Assembly (NCBI GenBank): GCA_034430895.1
Contig: DAOUDW010000079.1
Coordinates: 1 to 64,000, forward strand
Direction of reading: 5' to 3'
DNA from: WVZH01 sp034430895
GTDB lineage: Bacteria > Chloroflexota > Anaerolineae > Anaerolineales > E44-bin32
Length of the DNA: 64,000 nucleotides
Shown here: positions 33,107 to 42,191 of the stretch, piece after piece
Layout of the letters: every line of letters starts with the position of its first letter
How positions within the stretch are numbered: position 1 is the first letter of the stretch
Made by a program: the position numbers and the translations under genes
The notes under the pieces: generated by a model
What the model was told of the DNA's origin: nothing
The model's database searches: none
What the model saw: only the letters and a program-made list of their open reading frames with translations

Positions 33107-34231
33107 ATGATCCGGCGGATTTGGGCATTGGCGGTCAAGGAGTTCTATCACCTGCGGTATGACTGGTGGCTTCCCGCGTTCATGCTTTTCGGCGGCGTGC
33201 TGGAATTAATTTTGGTGGGATGGGCAACTTCCCGTCCCATGACCAATTTACCGCTGATGATCCTGGACGACGATCGCAGCGCTGCCAGTCGACAGGTGAT
33301 CACAATGCTGGAGAACACGGGGACCTTTTCCCTGGAAGCACTCGTCCCGGATGAAGAACCAATCCGTGAAGCCATGGAGCGTGGGGAAATCTACGCCGCG
33401 GTGATTATTCCCCCCGACTTTTCGGAGAAGATGGCTTCCACCAACCAGATTCCCAATTTGGCGGTCTTGCTCAACGGCGCAGAGAGTATCCCTGCCACGG
33501 CGGCTTTGCGTGCTGTGGAGGGGCTTGCACGCGAGATGGGACAGGAAATCGCCGTCGAGCGCCTGGGGATCGATGCGGAGGAATTCGCCGGTTTCGAATT
33601 CAGCGTTCGCACGTGGTTCAACGAATCACTCAGCGAGGCCTATTACACCACGCCGGCTGAGTTGGCTTTGATGCTCGAATTCACGGTATTGCTCTTCGCA
33701 GCTTTGTCCTTTTCACGTGAACGGGAATTGGGAACCCTGGAGCAACTTCTGGTGATGCCGCTCACTTCGCTGGAGATCATCATCGGTAAATCTATTCCTG
33801 TTGTCATGATTGGTTTTATCGATTTTTCCTTGATGTTAACAATGGTGCACTTCGTCTTCGGTGTGCCCATACGCGGTTCGCTCCCCCTTTTACTCCTGCT
33901 TGCTTTCGGTTACTTGTTGGTCGAGTTGGCCAAGGGTATGGCCATATCCGTTTTTTCGCGCAGCCAGCATCAAGCCTTCCTGCTGGTCATGATCCTGGGC
34001 TTCGTGGACTTCATGTTCACGGGCTACGCCGCGCCGGTGGAGTCGATGCCCAAGTTCCTGCAAGGCGTGGCGCAGTTCATCCCCGCGCAGCACTGGTTGG
34101 CGATTCTGCGCGGCATTATGCTCAAAGGAGCGGACCTGCAAGTATTGTGGCCCAACTTATTAGCCTTACTCCTGCTTGGGTTGGCAATTGGAACCTTTTC
34201 CCTGCGTTACGTACGACGGGCATTGAGTTAA
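33107..34231 (+). CDS. ABC-2 family permease (YbhS/YbhR-like), second
   Basis: 374 aa, paralogous to the preceding permease: the same single N-terminal helix, large external loop, and C-terminal helices with FAALSFSRERELGTLEQLLVMPLTSLE. The start is ATG 33107 (GTG 33101 is an in-frame alternative). The gap to the previous gene is 9 nt and to the next ATPase 5 nt, so the order is ATPase, permease, permease, ATPase, membrane fusion protein. Confidence 0.92.
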   Translation: MIRRIWALAVKEFYHLRYDWWLPAFMLFGGVLELILVGWATSRPMTNLPLMILDDDRSAASRQVITMLENTGTFSLEALVPDEEPIREAMERGEIYAAVIIPPDFSEKMASTNQIPNLAVLLNGAESIPATAALRAVEGLAREMGQEIAVERLGIDAEEFAGFEFSVRTWFNESLSEAYYTTPAELALMLEFTVLLFAALSFSRERELGTLEQLLVMPLTSLEIIIGKSIPVVMIGFIDFSLMLTMVHFVFGVPIRGSLPLLLLLAFGYLLVELAKGMAISVFSRSQHQAFLLVMILGFVDFMFTGYAAPVESMPKFLQGVAQFIPAQHWLAILRGIMLKGADLQVLWPNLLALLLLGLAIGTFSLRYVRRALS

Positions 34232-34236
34232 TAGAG

Positions 34237-35184
34237 ATGAATATGACTTCAAACGACAGGGCGATTATCGCCCGCAGCTTGACTAAAAAATTCGGTGATT
34301 TCACCGCTGTGGATGAGATCGATTTCGAGGTTCGACGAGGCGAGATCTTCGGTTTTTTGGGGCCCAACGGCTCGGGAAAAACGACCACGATTCGTATGAT
34401 GCTTGGTTTGTTGACACCCACACAGGGAACAGTGAATGTATTGGGTGTGCCGGTGCTTGAACATCCGGAGCGCATTCGCAACCGTGTGGGTTATATGTCC
34501 CAGCGTTTCAGCCTGTATAACGATCTCACCGTGCGTCAAAACCTGACTTTTTACAGCAAGGTTTACGGATTGAGTAACGCGGAACTGGAAGAACGCATTC
34601 AAGCGGCGTTGGCTATGGCGGGACTGCAGGAGCATGAACATTCGCAAACGCGAGACCTTTCCGGAGGCTGGCGCCAGCGTTTGGCGCTGAGTGCGGCGAT
34701 ATTGCATCGACCTGAATTGGTGTTTCTGGACGAGCCCACGGCCGGCGTCGACCCGGTTTCACGCAGGGCCTTCTGGGATTTGCTCTACGATTTGATCGCC
34801 GAGGGTGTGACGGTTTTCGTAACCACACACTACATGGATGAGGCGGAACATTGCCATCGTCTGGCTTTCATCCAGCGCGGCAACATCATCGCCCGCGGTT
34901 CTCCAAGGTCGATCAAGGAAAGTATGATGCGCGGCCAGGTGCTGGAGATCGCCCCTTCTGATCCCGAGCGTGCGATGAAGGTATTGCGCGCGGCGCAGGA
35001 GTCGGGTGATTTGGCGCTGCAGGCCGTGGAATTATATGGGTCATTAATCCATGCGACCGTGCAGGATGTGCAGGCAAGTCAGGCTGCGATTAATAATGAA
35101 TTGCGAGAGGCGAATATCGACTGCGGTGCGGTATCGGTCATTGAGCCCTCGTTGGAAGACGTGTTTATCGCCAGTATGCGTTGA
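34237..35184 (+). CDS. ABC transporter ATPase (YbhF C-terminal-half type)
   Basis: 315 aa. Walker A GPNGSGKTTT, Q-loop segment VGYMSQRFSLYNDLTV, signature DLSGGWRQRLALS (the LSGGW form typical of YbhF C-terminal half), Walker B LVFLDEPTAGVDP. ATG 34237 (34243 also possible). Second nucleotide-binding subunit of the exporter. A C-terminal part of about 80 residues follows the ATPase core. Confidence 0.92.
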   Translation: MNMTSNDRAIIARSLTKKFGDFTAVDEIDFEVRRGEIFGFLGPNGSGKTTTIRMMLGLLTPTQGTVNVLGVPVLEHPERIRNRVGYMSQRFSLYNDLTVRQNLTFYSKVYGLSNAELEERIQAALAMAGLQEHEHSQTRDLSGGWRQRLALSAAILHRPELVFLDEPTAGVDPVSRRAFWDLLYDLIAEGVTVFVTTHYMDEAEHCHRLAFIQRGNIIARGSPRSIKESMMRGQVLEIAPSDPERAMKVLRAAQESGDLALQAVELYGSLIHATVQDVQASQAAINNELREANIDCGAVSVIEPSLEDVFIASMR

Positions 35185-35245
35185 TGTATTTACTTCGCTC
35201 GGACGGAGTTCCAGCATGCGCCGAGCTTGAATCCAGGAGGTTCAC

Positions 35246-36667
35246 ATGCGAGAGAAACGAATCCTTTGGCTGCTCATTGGCATTGTCCTGATCGCTGGAT
35301 CGCTGAGTGCCTGTGACAGCAGCGGGTCAGATACCCTGCGCGCATCCGGCGTGGTCGAAGCCGTCGAGGTGGTTGTGGCGCCGGAATTGGGCGGACGTGT
35401 GATCGAAGTGTTTGTAGAGGCGGGAGATGCCGTCCGGGAGGGAGATGCACTCTTCTCAATGGACGATGAGGTGATAACCCAACAAGTTGCGCAGGCCGAA
35501 GCGGGCTACAAAGCCGCGCTGGCCAGTCAGGATGCGGCGCAGAGTATGCTCGATTCGGCGGAGGCGGGATTGTCTGCCGCGCAGGCGGGTATGGAGTTGG
35601 CCGGCGTGCAGTATGAAATGGAATTGGCGGTCGCTCGAGCGCAGGAATCTCCCGCACGCACGCAGGCCTGGGCGCAGGTGTATCCCTACAGCTTCGATCT
35701 TCCCACCTGGTACTTCGAGCAATCGGAGTATCTCGCGGGCGCCGAAGCTGAGATTGAAGCGGCTAATGAAATGCTGGCGGATGAGCGGGCCAATTACGAA
35801 GCGGTTCTGGAAACGTCGGGCTCCGAAGATTTGATCGCCGCAGAAGAGCGGCTGTTAAAAGCACAGGCTGCGTTTGAAGTTGCCAAGGAACTCTGGGATC
35901 GACAGGTCGCTTCGCAGAAACGAAGCTACATGGATGATTTCATCGACGATCTCTACGATGAGGCGAAGGATGAGTTGGAAGCGGCGCAGGATGATTACGA
36001 TGTACTGCTCAACGAAGACGCCGCTGAAGAAGTACTCGAAGCACGCGCTCGCCTGGCTGTAGCGATAGAGCGACTCGAAACAGCTTTGGATCAACGCGAT
36101 CAACTTCTGGTCGGACGGGACTCGCTGCGCGTGCAGGCCGCACAGGCTGGAATCGTGCAAGCCGAAGCGAACCTGACTGTGGCGGAAGCTGCCGTCGAAC
36201 AGGCGCAGGCTGCGGTCATACAGGCGGATACCGTCGTGACGCAGACGCAGGCCGCCCTGGATTTGCTCGATATCCAGCTCGATAAACTCACTGTGAAAGC
36301 ATCTGTGTCGGGCGTGCTGATGACGCGCAGCGTCGAACCCGGCGAGGTGGTCGTGCCTGGAATGACCTTGATGACCATCGGGCAACTGGAGCGCCTGACC
36401 ATTACGGTTTATCTGCCGGAGGATCGCTACGGCCAGATCTCGCTCGGGGACGAAGCGGAGGTAAGTGTGGATTCGTTTCCCGATGAGACCTTCGAAGGCG
36501 TCGTGGTCCGCATCGCTGATCGGGCGGAGTACACACCACGTAACGTGCAAACCGAGGAGGACCGCCGCACAACGGTTTACGCCGTCGAGTTGACGGTGGA
36601 TGATCCGGGTGATTCACTCAAACCCGGCATGCCGGCGGATGTGGTCTTTAGCGTTGTAGAAGAATGA
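35246..36667 (+). CDS. HlyD/YbhG-like membrane fusion lipoprotein
   Basis: 473 aa. Signal with lipobox LSAC (Cys23), biotinyl-lipoyl half motifs at about 35-70 and 345-375 flanking a long coiled coil (about 75-335, Ala/Gln/Glu-rich), then a beta-barrel (ITVYLPEDRYGQISLGDEAEVSVDSFPDETFEG) and the terminal PGMPADVVFSV. As a lipoprotein in an apparently monoderm-type exporter it may guide substrate through the wall. AGGAGG precedes ATG 35246. It ends the operon; a strong terminator follows. Confidence 0.92.
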   Translation: MREKRILWLLIGIVLIAGSLSACDSSGSDTLRASGVVEAVEVVVAPELGGRVIEVFVEAGDAVREGDALFSMDDEVITQQVAQAEAGYKAALASQDAAQSMLDSAEAGLSAAQAGMELAGVQYEMELAVARAQESPARTQAWAQVYPYSFDLPTWYFEQSEYLAGAEAEIEAANEMLADERANYEAVLETSGSEDLIAAEERLLKAQAAFEVAKELWDRQVASQKRSYMDDFIDDLYDEAKDELEAAQDDYDVLLNEDAAEEVLEARARLAVAIERLETALDQRDQLLVGRDSLRVQAAQAGIVQAEANLTVAEAAVEQAQAAVIQADTVVTQTQAALDLLDIQLDKLTVKASVSGVLMTRSVEPGEVVVPGMTLMTIGQLERLTITVYLPEDRYGQISLGDEAEVSVDSFPDETFEGVVVRIADRAEYTPRNVQTEEDRRTTVYAVELTVDDPGDSLKPGMPADVVFSVVEE

Positions 36668-36699
36668 CTCGGGTCGCCATCTGAGCGATTCAATATTGT

Positions 36700-36732
36700 G
36701 GAGCTGTCCGTCCAGGACGGCTCCATTTTTTT
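36700..36732 (+). terminator. Terminator of the export operon
   Basis: Stem 36700-36709 with 36715-36724 (one T-G pair) and a 5-nt loop, followed by a seven-base T run (36726-36732). A classical intrinsic terminator 33 nt after the HlyD-like gene. Confidence 0.9.
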
Positions 36733-36775
36733 CTGGTGAAGGCTAATTAAAAACATCGCTTTCGAGTAGTTTATA

Positions 36776-36797
36776 CGGTTACTTTCCGGTAACTTTC
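36776..36797 (+). promoter_or_regulatory. Tandem 11-bp direct repeat upstream of the SUMF1-Ycf48 gene
   Basis: CGGTTACTTTC followed immediately by CGGTAACTTTC, 10 of 11 bases the same. An 11-bp head-to-tail repeat is the binding geometry of OmpR/PhoB-family regulators. A closely related pair lies at 39071-39092 in front of the paralogous gene. It is 104 nt from the ATG. Confidence 0.6.
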
Positions 36798-36901
36798 GGC
36801 GTGTAGGAATGCTTAAGTATCCATCCGAGATCGACCATATTGTCTGGAAAGATATCGTCCTGTAATATCTAAGCTGAACGCTTATGCGGAGAGGTTGTCC
36901 C

Positions 36902-39043
36902 ATGAATCTACTTGTAAAGCGTTTTCGGGATCCTTTCGTAAGAGGAATTCTCATTGGTTTGGCTTCATTGATTTGCGTTACTTGCACAGCTCATAAGGAG
37001 GATATAAGCAGTATTCGCAAGGCCCCAACATTACCCCCAAGATGGACTGACACCCCGGCTCCATCGACACCAACAGCGACAGACAAGCCGACGCTCACCC
37101 CGTCAGCTACGCTCACAGCAACAGCTACAGAGCCTATTGCCCCTACGGTATCCGAGATTGATGGGATGGAGATGGTGTACGTGCCGGAGGGAAAATTCTG
37201 GATGGGTGACGATTATGACCGACATCAGATTCATCTCGATGCATTCTGGATTGACCGCACCGAGGTCACCAATGCTATGTTCGCAAATTTCCTGAATGCG
37301 GAGGGGAACCAGATGAGTGGGGCTCGGATGAAATGGTTGAACACAGAAGGTGATGGTGCGCTCATTGAAAAGTCGGGAGGGGTATGGCGCCCGTTGTCGG
37401 GGTACGAGAATCATCCGGTAGTCAATGTGAACTGGTATGGTGCACAGGCTTACTGTGCATGGGCGGGACGGCGTTTGCCGACGGAGGCGGAGTGGGAGAA
37501 AGCGGCGCGTGGGAACGATAGCAGAGAGTATCCATGGGGGAATGAGTTCGAAAGCAGTCTGGCGAATTTCAATGACGATACCACCACATGCAGTGCAGCA
37601 GGCTGTGATGGTTTCGAACGGACATCACCCGTTGGAAGTTTTCCGGGTGGCGAAAGCCCTTATGGCGCATTGGATCTGATGGGGAATGTTAGCGAGTGGA
37701 TTTGGGATTGGCATGGGTGCAATTACTATTTTGAGTCACCTGCGGAGAACCCACCCGGACCCAATACTGGATACAGGCGGGTGATCCGTGGAGGCTCGTG
37801 GAATGACAATCCTCAATACATGAAGAATTCCATTAGCCTGGACCTCCTTCCGGATATGTCCGCCATTGACATCGGGTTTCGTTGCGGTTTCTCATCTTCC
37901 ACGTCTATTCCTTCGGAGAGAATGTTCGAACTGACTTCTATCCATATGGCCAGCGAAACGGAAGGGTGGGGAATCAATAAAACGATTGTTATGATCACCC
38001 GAGATGGCGGTCAAACATGGCTCGATGTAACGCCATCGGAAAGTCTAACTGGCGGAAAACCCATTGAAGTGTATGGCGATTTTATCGATGCGGATCATGC
38101 CTGGCTGCTCTTTAGCACAGAATTACGGAACCCATTACTCAATACGAGTTGTATGAAGTCCAATGCATCTGTTATCTATACAGTGAACGGCGGTCAAACC
38201 TGGAAAGCCAGCAGCCCACTTATGCATGAATTATCTCAGTTCCCCTGTGCGGCGACAGTCAGGATGGTCGATACACGAACAGGTTGGCTGCGGATTTTGG
38301 GCTGGTATACGGGTGCCGGAGGACATGTCCCCACCCAATATTTCCACACAACGGATGGGGGTGCCACTTGGAAGATGTTGGTGCCGTCCTGGTGTGGTTC
38401 CTCGGGGGATTCGTGTTACGCCCAATCGACGCCGGAATGGCTAGATCCCTCGGGCATAGACTTTGTGAAAGAACAAACCGGTTGGATACTCCGGGAGACA
38501 TTGGATCCGTATGTGCCTTTCGCGCCCGTATATCATGTAACCACTGACGGGGGACTGACATGGAGAAGCCTTTCTTTCCCGGCTCCCTTGGATGCACCGG
38601 ATCTATTTTCTGAATTTGAGGAATGTGAACCATACCAGCTTAACTTACTCACAGAGGAGACCGTGCGTTTGAAGGTTACGTGTCGGAAGAAATTTAAACG
38701 GGGGCCAGATCCGATCGCGTATATTTATGCCAGTGATGATGCTGGCTATACATGGAATGCATACCCGCTTCCACTTTCGACTGCAGATAACGACGAGTAT
38801 TACCAACGGATGATATTCATTGACGCGGATTTCGGTCTGTTTCTTGGCCAAGAAATGTTCCAGACATACGATGGCGGAGCAACTTGGCAGCAGATAAATA
38901 CCGTTGACTGGGAGGGTGTATTTAGTTTTGTGGATCGCTCGCGAGGTTGGGCGATTGCAATGGAGGGTGGATCGATTAGTCTCATGACTACGGCTAGTGG
39001 TGGCGCGGATTGGCAAATCCTGAATCCCGTGGTGGTCCCATGA
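36902..39043 (+). CDS. Secreted SUMF1/FGE-like domain protein with Ycf48-type seven-repeat propeller
   Basis: 713 aa. An N-terminal hydrophobic signal (about 16-30) is followed by a Thr/Pro-rich linker, then a formylglycine-generating-enzyme-sulfatase (SUMF1) domain (about 90-335: MEMVYVPEGKFWMG, LPTEAEWEKAARG, LMGNVSEWIWDW, RVIRGGSWN, IGFRCGF). The Cys pair needed for FGE catalysis is missing (SWNDNPQYMK), so it is probably a binding domain. Residues about 340-710 contain seven Asp-box/Ycf48-type repeats (DGGxTW). The start is ATG 36902 after GGAGAGG. Its C-terminal half is paralogous to the next gene. Extracytoplasmic; function unknown. Confidence 0.82.
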   Translation: MNLLVKRFRDPFVRGILIGLASLICVTCTAHKEDISSIRKAPTLPPRWTDTPAPSTPTATDKPTLTPSATLTATATEPIAPTVSEIDGMEMVYVPEGKFWMGDDYDRHQIHLDAFWIDRTEVTNAMFANFLNAEGNQMSGARMKWLNTEGDGALIEKSGGVWRPLSGYENHPVVNVNWYGAQAYCAWAGRRLPTEAEWEKAARGNDSREYPWGNEFESSLANFNDDTTTCSAAGCDGFERTSPVGSFPGGESPYGALDLMGNVSEWIWDWHGCNYYFESPAENPPGPNTGYRRVIRGGSWNDNPQYMKNSISLDLLPDMSAIDIGFRCGFSSSTSIPSERMFELTSIHMASETEGWGINKTIVMITRDGGQTWLDVTPSESLTGGKPIEVYGDFIDADHAWLLFSTELRNPLLNTSCMKSNASVIYTVNGGQTWKASSPLMHELSQFPCAATVRMVDTRTGWLRILGWYTGAGGHVPTQYFHTTDGGATWKMLVPSWCGSSGDSCYAQSTPEWLDPSGIDFVKEQTGWILRETLDPYVPFAPVYHVTTDGGLTWRSLSFPAPLDAPDLFSEFEECEPYQLNLLTEETVRLKVTCRKKFKRGPDPIAYIYASDDAGYTWNAYPLPLSTADNDEYYQRMIFIDADFGLFLGQEMFQTYDGGATWQQINTVDWEGVFSFVDRSRGWAIAMEGGSISLMTTASGGADWQILNPVVVP

Positions 39044-39070
39044 GGATTGATATACGGGGGTTCATCTCTT

Positions 39071-39092
39071 CGGTAACTCAACGGTAACTTTT
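39071..39092 (+). promoter_or_regulatory. Tandem 11-bp direct repeat upstream of the second Ycf48-type gene
   Basis: CGGTAACTCAA followed directly by CGGTAACTTTT; the first eight bases agree exactly. Same half-site and spacing as at 36776-36797. It is 76 nt before the ATG at 39169. Confidence 0.6.
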
Positions 39093-39168
39093 TACGAGTA
39101 AGATTTCAGCGAGGTGTCCAACAAGGATTTCGCCTGCGGGCGATGAGGAAGCATCGGTGAGGTAGAAG

Positions 39169-41001
39169 ATGTTCGCAAGAAAGAAATCGTTCCGAAAAAC
39201 GAGTTTCAAACTTGGTTTCGTTATCCTGCTTGTCGCGTTCATCGGCGGTTGTGCGGGATTAACGGACATGCCGTTCAGCATCAACGTGGATGAGATTATG
39301 CGACGGCTCCATCAGGCGCCGTCCTCAAACTCGTGCCGGGTCACGGAGGTCCTGAGGGCACCTTTCTCATCCGGATTGAATGCGATTACGACGCAGGATG
39401 TCTATTCGGGGCCACTTTTGTTGACCGTGATGGGGACGGGACAGGCCTCGGCGACATCCTATACGGATGCGTTTTACGTATTTACTGACTTTGAGGGGAC
39501 CTCGATATCCCCGCAACACCCGGATGATGATTGGATTCTGGCGATCAACAGTGAAGTGGCGGAGATGTATATTCCGGATGGGCAGATTCCCGCGTTTAAC
39601 GCCGATCATCGCTATACATTTGAAATCAATGCCCCGGGCGGTGTATTGACCTTCGGGGTAAGGGATGAATACACGTCGGATAATTCTGGGGGTTACTTGA
39701 TATCTATCTGTCAATACGCTGATGAACTTGCAGAGAGCGGTATTCCTGAAATCGCCGCCCAAACCGCGGCGTTCACCGATTTTCAAGCTACACCCACACC
39801 AAGCCCGATGCCGCAGGTTACTTCAACTCCACTAATCCGTCCAACGACGACGCCCGCTTTCAGGGCTGGGAATCCTGTGAAGTTGGAATCGATCCACATG
39901 CTCAGCGATACGCAGGGGTGGGGCACCAGCGGGGACTCGTTTTTAATCACGCGGGACAGCGCCCAAACCTGGCACGAGCTGCGGCTTCCCGCAGCCCCGG
40001 AGAAATATACCGAAGAATATGGTTCAAAGGTGTACTTTGCGGCAACCGACGCCGAGCATGCCTGGCTGCTCTATGCGCCAAAACCTTTTGCTTCGATTCA
40101 TGGCTGCGTCGCCGCTGACGCGCCGGTTTGGTACACCACGGATGGCGGCCAGACCTGGAATGCCAGCCAGCCGCTCATGCATGAATTGTCGAACAAGGAT
40201 TGTGAGGCGACTTTTATCACCATGGACGCCCAACAGGGGTGGATGAGCCTCGATGGTTGGTATTTCGAAGCCGGCCCTCAGAAGGATATGCAATTATTCC
40301 GAACCTTGGATGGTGGGAAAACCTGGAAACCACTCAAAGTAACTTGGTGCTTGCACGAGTTAAAGGATTCGTGCTTTTCTAATCCACCCGGGTGGATTTC
40401 GGAGAGGGCGTTCCATGGTCAAACCGGATGGCTGCTGGGAAACTGGTTCGGCCACATTGTATCGAACGAAGGCGTACCACCACCCGTATTCTACGTCAGT
40501 ACGGACGGAGGAGAAAACTGGTACCGTCGTGATCTGCCTCCACCGACGGACAACCCGCGCTTCTACGAGCAGTATTTCTATTGCCAACCTTACAATCTCA
40601 ATTTATTGACGGAAAACGTTGTTCGCCTGAAGCTTTCTTGTTCTCAATATGAGCCCGATGCAAAGCCTGAAGCGGTGGATTATATCTATGCCAGTGAGGA
40701 TCTCGGCGAAACATGGGAGACGTACGTGCTGCCAGTCTCATCTGAAGAGATGGATACACAGTTGAAGTTCTTTGATCCGGATTATGGTTTGCTGTTGGGT
40801 CGAACAATGTGGCGCACGGAAGATGCTGGGGAAACCTGGCAGCAGATCAACAGTGTAACTTGGGATGGGCAGTTCGGTTTCGTCGACCGCGATCACGGCT
40901 GGGCGATCGCCAGAAGCGGAGTTGAGACTGCTCTTGTATACACGGTCGATGGGGGGGCGAGTTGGCAGATCATTCATCCGGAGATCTCAGCGGATGAATA
41001 G
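39169..41001 (+). CDS. Lipoprotein with Ycf48-type seven-repeat propeller
   Basis: 610 aa. Lipobox IGGC (Cys about 28), an N-terminal beta-rich domain of about 180 residues (30-205) not recognised, a Thr/Pro linker, then about 390 residues with seven DGGxTW-type Asp-box repeats. The repeat region aligns end to end with that of the preceding gene (shared IHM..TQGWG, YTTDGGQTWNAS, AHPLMHEL-like, WQQIN..W, FVDR..GWAIA), so the pair arose by duplication with exchange of the N-terminal domain. Probably an adhesion or binding propeller on the cell surface. Confidence 0.82.
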   Translation: MFARKKSFRKTSFKLGFVILLVAFIGGCAGLTDMPFSINVDEIMRRLHQAPSSNSCRVTEVLRAPFSSGLNAITTQDVYSGPLLLTVMGTGQASATSYTDAFYVFTDFEGTSISPQHPDDDWILAINSEVAEMYIPDGQIPAFNADHRYTFEINAPGGVLTFGVRDEYTSDNSGGYLISICQYADELAESGIPEIAAQTAAFTDFQATPTPSPMPQVTSTPLIRPTTTPAFRAGNPVKLESIHMLSDTQGWGTSGDSFLITRDSAQTWHELRLPAAPEKYTEEYGSKVYFAATDAEHAWLLYAPKPFASIHGCVAADAPVWYTTDGGQTWNASQPLMHELSNKDCEATFITMDAQQGWMSLDGWYFEAGPQKDMQLFRTLDGGKTWKPLKVTWCLHELKDSCFSNPPGWISERAFHGQTGWLLGNWFGHIVSNEGVPPPVFYVSTDGGENWYRRDLPPPTDNPRFYEQYFYCQPYNLNLLTENVVRLKLSCSQYEPDAKPEAVDYIYASEDLGETWETYVLPVSSEEMDTQLKFFDPDYGLLLGRTMWRTEDAGETWQQINSVTWDGQFGFVDRDHGWAIARSGVETALVYTVDGGASWQIIHPEISADE

Positions 41002-41073
41002 CGAGCGACCGCAAGATCGTTTCTACCGCATGGAAATGCCAATGGCGTGGATGTGACTCCGGTGGGACGATAT

Positions 41074-42186
41074 CTACCCCATACGCCGCAGCTTACGGGT
41101 AGCGAAGCTCCAGCCTATAGCCAATGCCCCCGCAGCGAAGGCGCTTGTGATCGTCAGCGCGGACTTCCAATCCACAGGCCAGGCATTGAAAAGGATCATG
41201 TCCCGCAGGGGATCGACGGCGTAGATGTAGGGAAAGAGCCACGAAAACCAGTTGACGTTATGTGCGTTCCAACGCCATAGATTTAAGCCCCCACTAACGA
41301 AGAAGACGAGCAGTGCCCCCAGCACAGCGCCGATGGCGCCGGCCATGTAATTACGGGCACGGAGACCAACGACCAGGGCCAGCGCGATCCAGAACAGCGC
41401 CACCAATCCGAAAAGCAGCCACACCGCCCATAAATAAATCCCTGGCCAGACGCCCAGCCAGAGATACAGAATCCCGAGAAAAGCTGTGCCTGTGACGATC
41501 CCCGCAAGCAGCGCCAGTATGGTTTTGGGTAGCAGTACCCAGAGTAGCGAGCGGGGTGACAGGCCGAACTCAAGCGTCAGCCTGGAAATCTGTTCCTTGT
41601 AAGTCAAGGCGTAGACGTTGAACGCGCCGCCCAGGGTAACCGCCAGCAGAGTCACACCAACGGCGATCACCGGGAACCAGTGCACCATTTCCGAACGGGG
41701 ATATTCCTCGGCCAGCTCGATCGTCGGCGCAGGCTGGCCGATCTTCTCATAGAAATGCCACAGGATTTCGGCCGAGTAGATGCGGTGGTTCTTGGCACGG
41801 TCGTTGTTGTAGTTGATGAAATACATTTCAATCTCGGGGTTATTCCCGGCTTCCAGTTTTGCCGAGAAGTCTTCCGGGATAATCCACATTCCGTCGATGC
41901 GGTAGGCGCGGTAGGTTTCCCAGGCTTCTTCTTCGGAGAGTTCGAGGACGCCGTAGTAAGGGACGCCGAAGGGCGACTCCACTTCAGCGAGTGTCTCACG
42001 AAGTACTTCGCCGTAGGATCCCGCATCGTGGTTGATCACGGCTAGCTTGAAATTCAGGCGGCCACCCAGAAGCAGACCGAAAGCGATCAGGATCAAGGTG
42101 GGGGGAATGAAGCCGCCCAGAGCGGTGATCGGGTCGCGCCGCCAGGCTTTGAACTCCGTGCTGAGCAGGATGCGGAAGCGTTTCAT
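41074..42186 (-). CDS. ABC-2 family permease, second subunit of DrrAB-like exporter
   Basis: 370 aa. N-terminal transmembrane helix (about 17-38), an external domain of about 140 residues, then five helices (from about 180) ending FATRKLRRMG. The intracellular segment YALTYKEQISRLTLEFGLSPRSLLWVLLPK is the coupling region. The start is ATG 42186, with AGGAG 8 nt upstream; that site overlaps the stop of the preceding gene. Last gene of the tetR-ATPase-permease-permease operon. Confidence 0.88.
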   Translation of the reverse strand: MKRFRILLSTEFKAWRRDPITALGGFIPPTLILIAFGLLLGGRLNFKLAVINHDAGSYGEVLRETLAEVESPFGVPYYGVLELSEEEAWETYRAYRIDGMWIIPEDFSAKLEAGNNPEIEMYFINYNNDRAKNHRIYSAEILWHFYEKIGQPAPTIELAEEYPRSEMVHWFPVIAVGVTLLAVTLGGAFNVYALTYKEQISRLTLEFGLSPRSLLWVLLPKTILALLAGIVTGTAFLGILYLWLGVWPGIYLWAVWLLFGLVALFWIALALVVGLRARNYMAGAIGAVLGALLVFFVSGGLNLWRWNAHNVNWFSWLFPYIYAVDPLRDMILFNAWPVDWKSALTITSAFAAGALAIGWSFATRKLRRMG

Positions 42187-42191
42187 CTTTG

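Noticed and set aside
32318..33151. Long minus-strand open frame (277 codons) opposite the first ABC-2 permease
   Set aside because: It is antisense to a clearly coding permease, has no ribosome-binding site and its His/Arg/Gln-rich translation is typical of a GC-rich shadow frame.
35855..36550. Minus-strand open frame of 231 codons opposite the HlyD-like gene
   Set aside because: Antisense to the coiled-coil region of the membrane fusion protein; composition mirrors the complementary codons.
36902..39043. Functional formylglycine-generating enzyme
   Set aside because: The SUMF1 fold is recognisable but the active-site cysteines expected after RGGSW are absent and no sulfatase gene is nearby.
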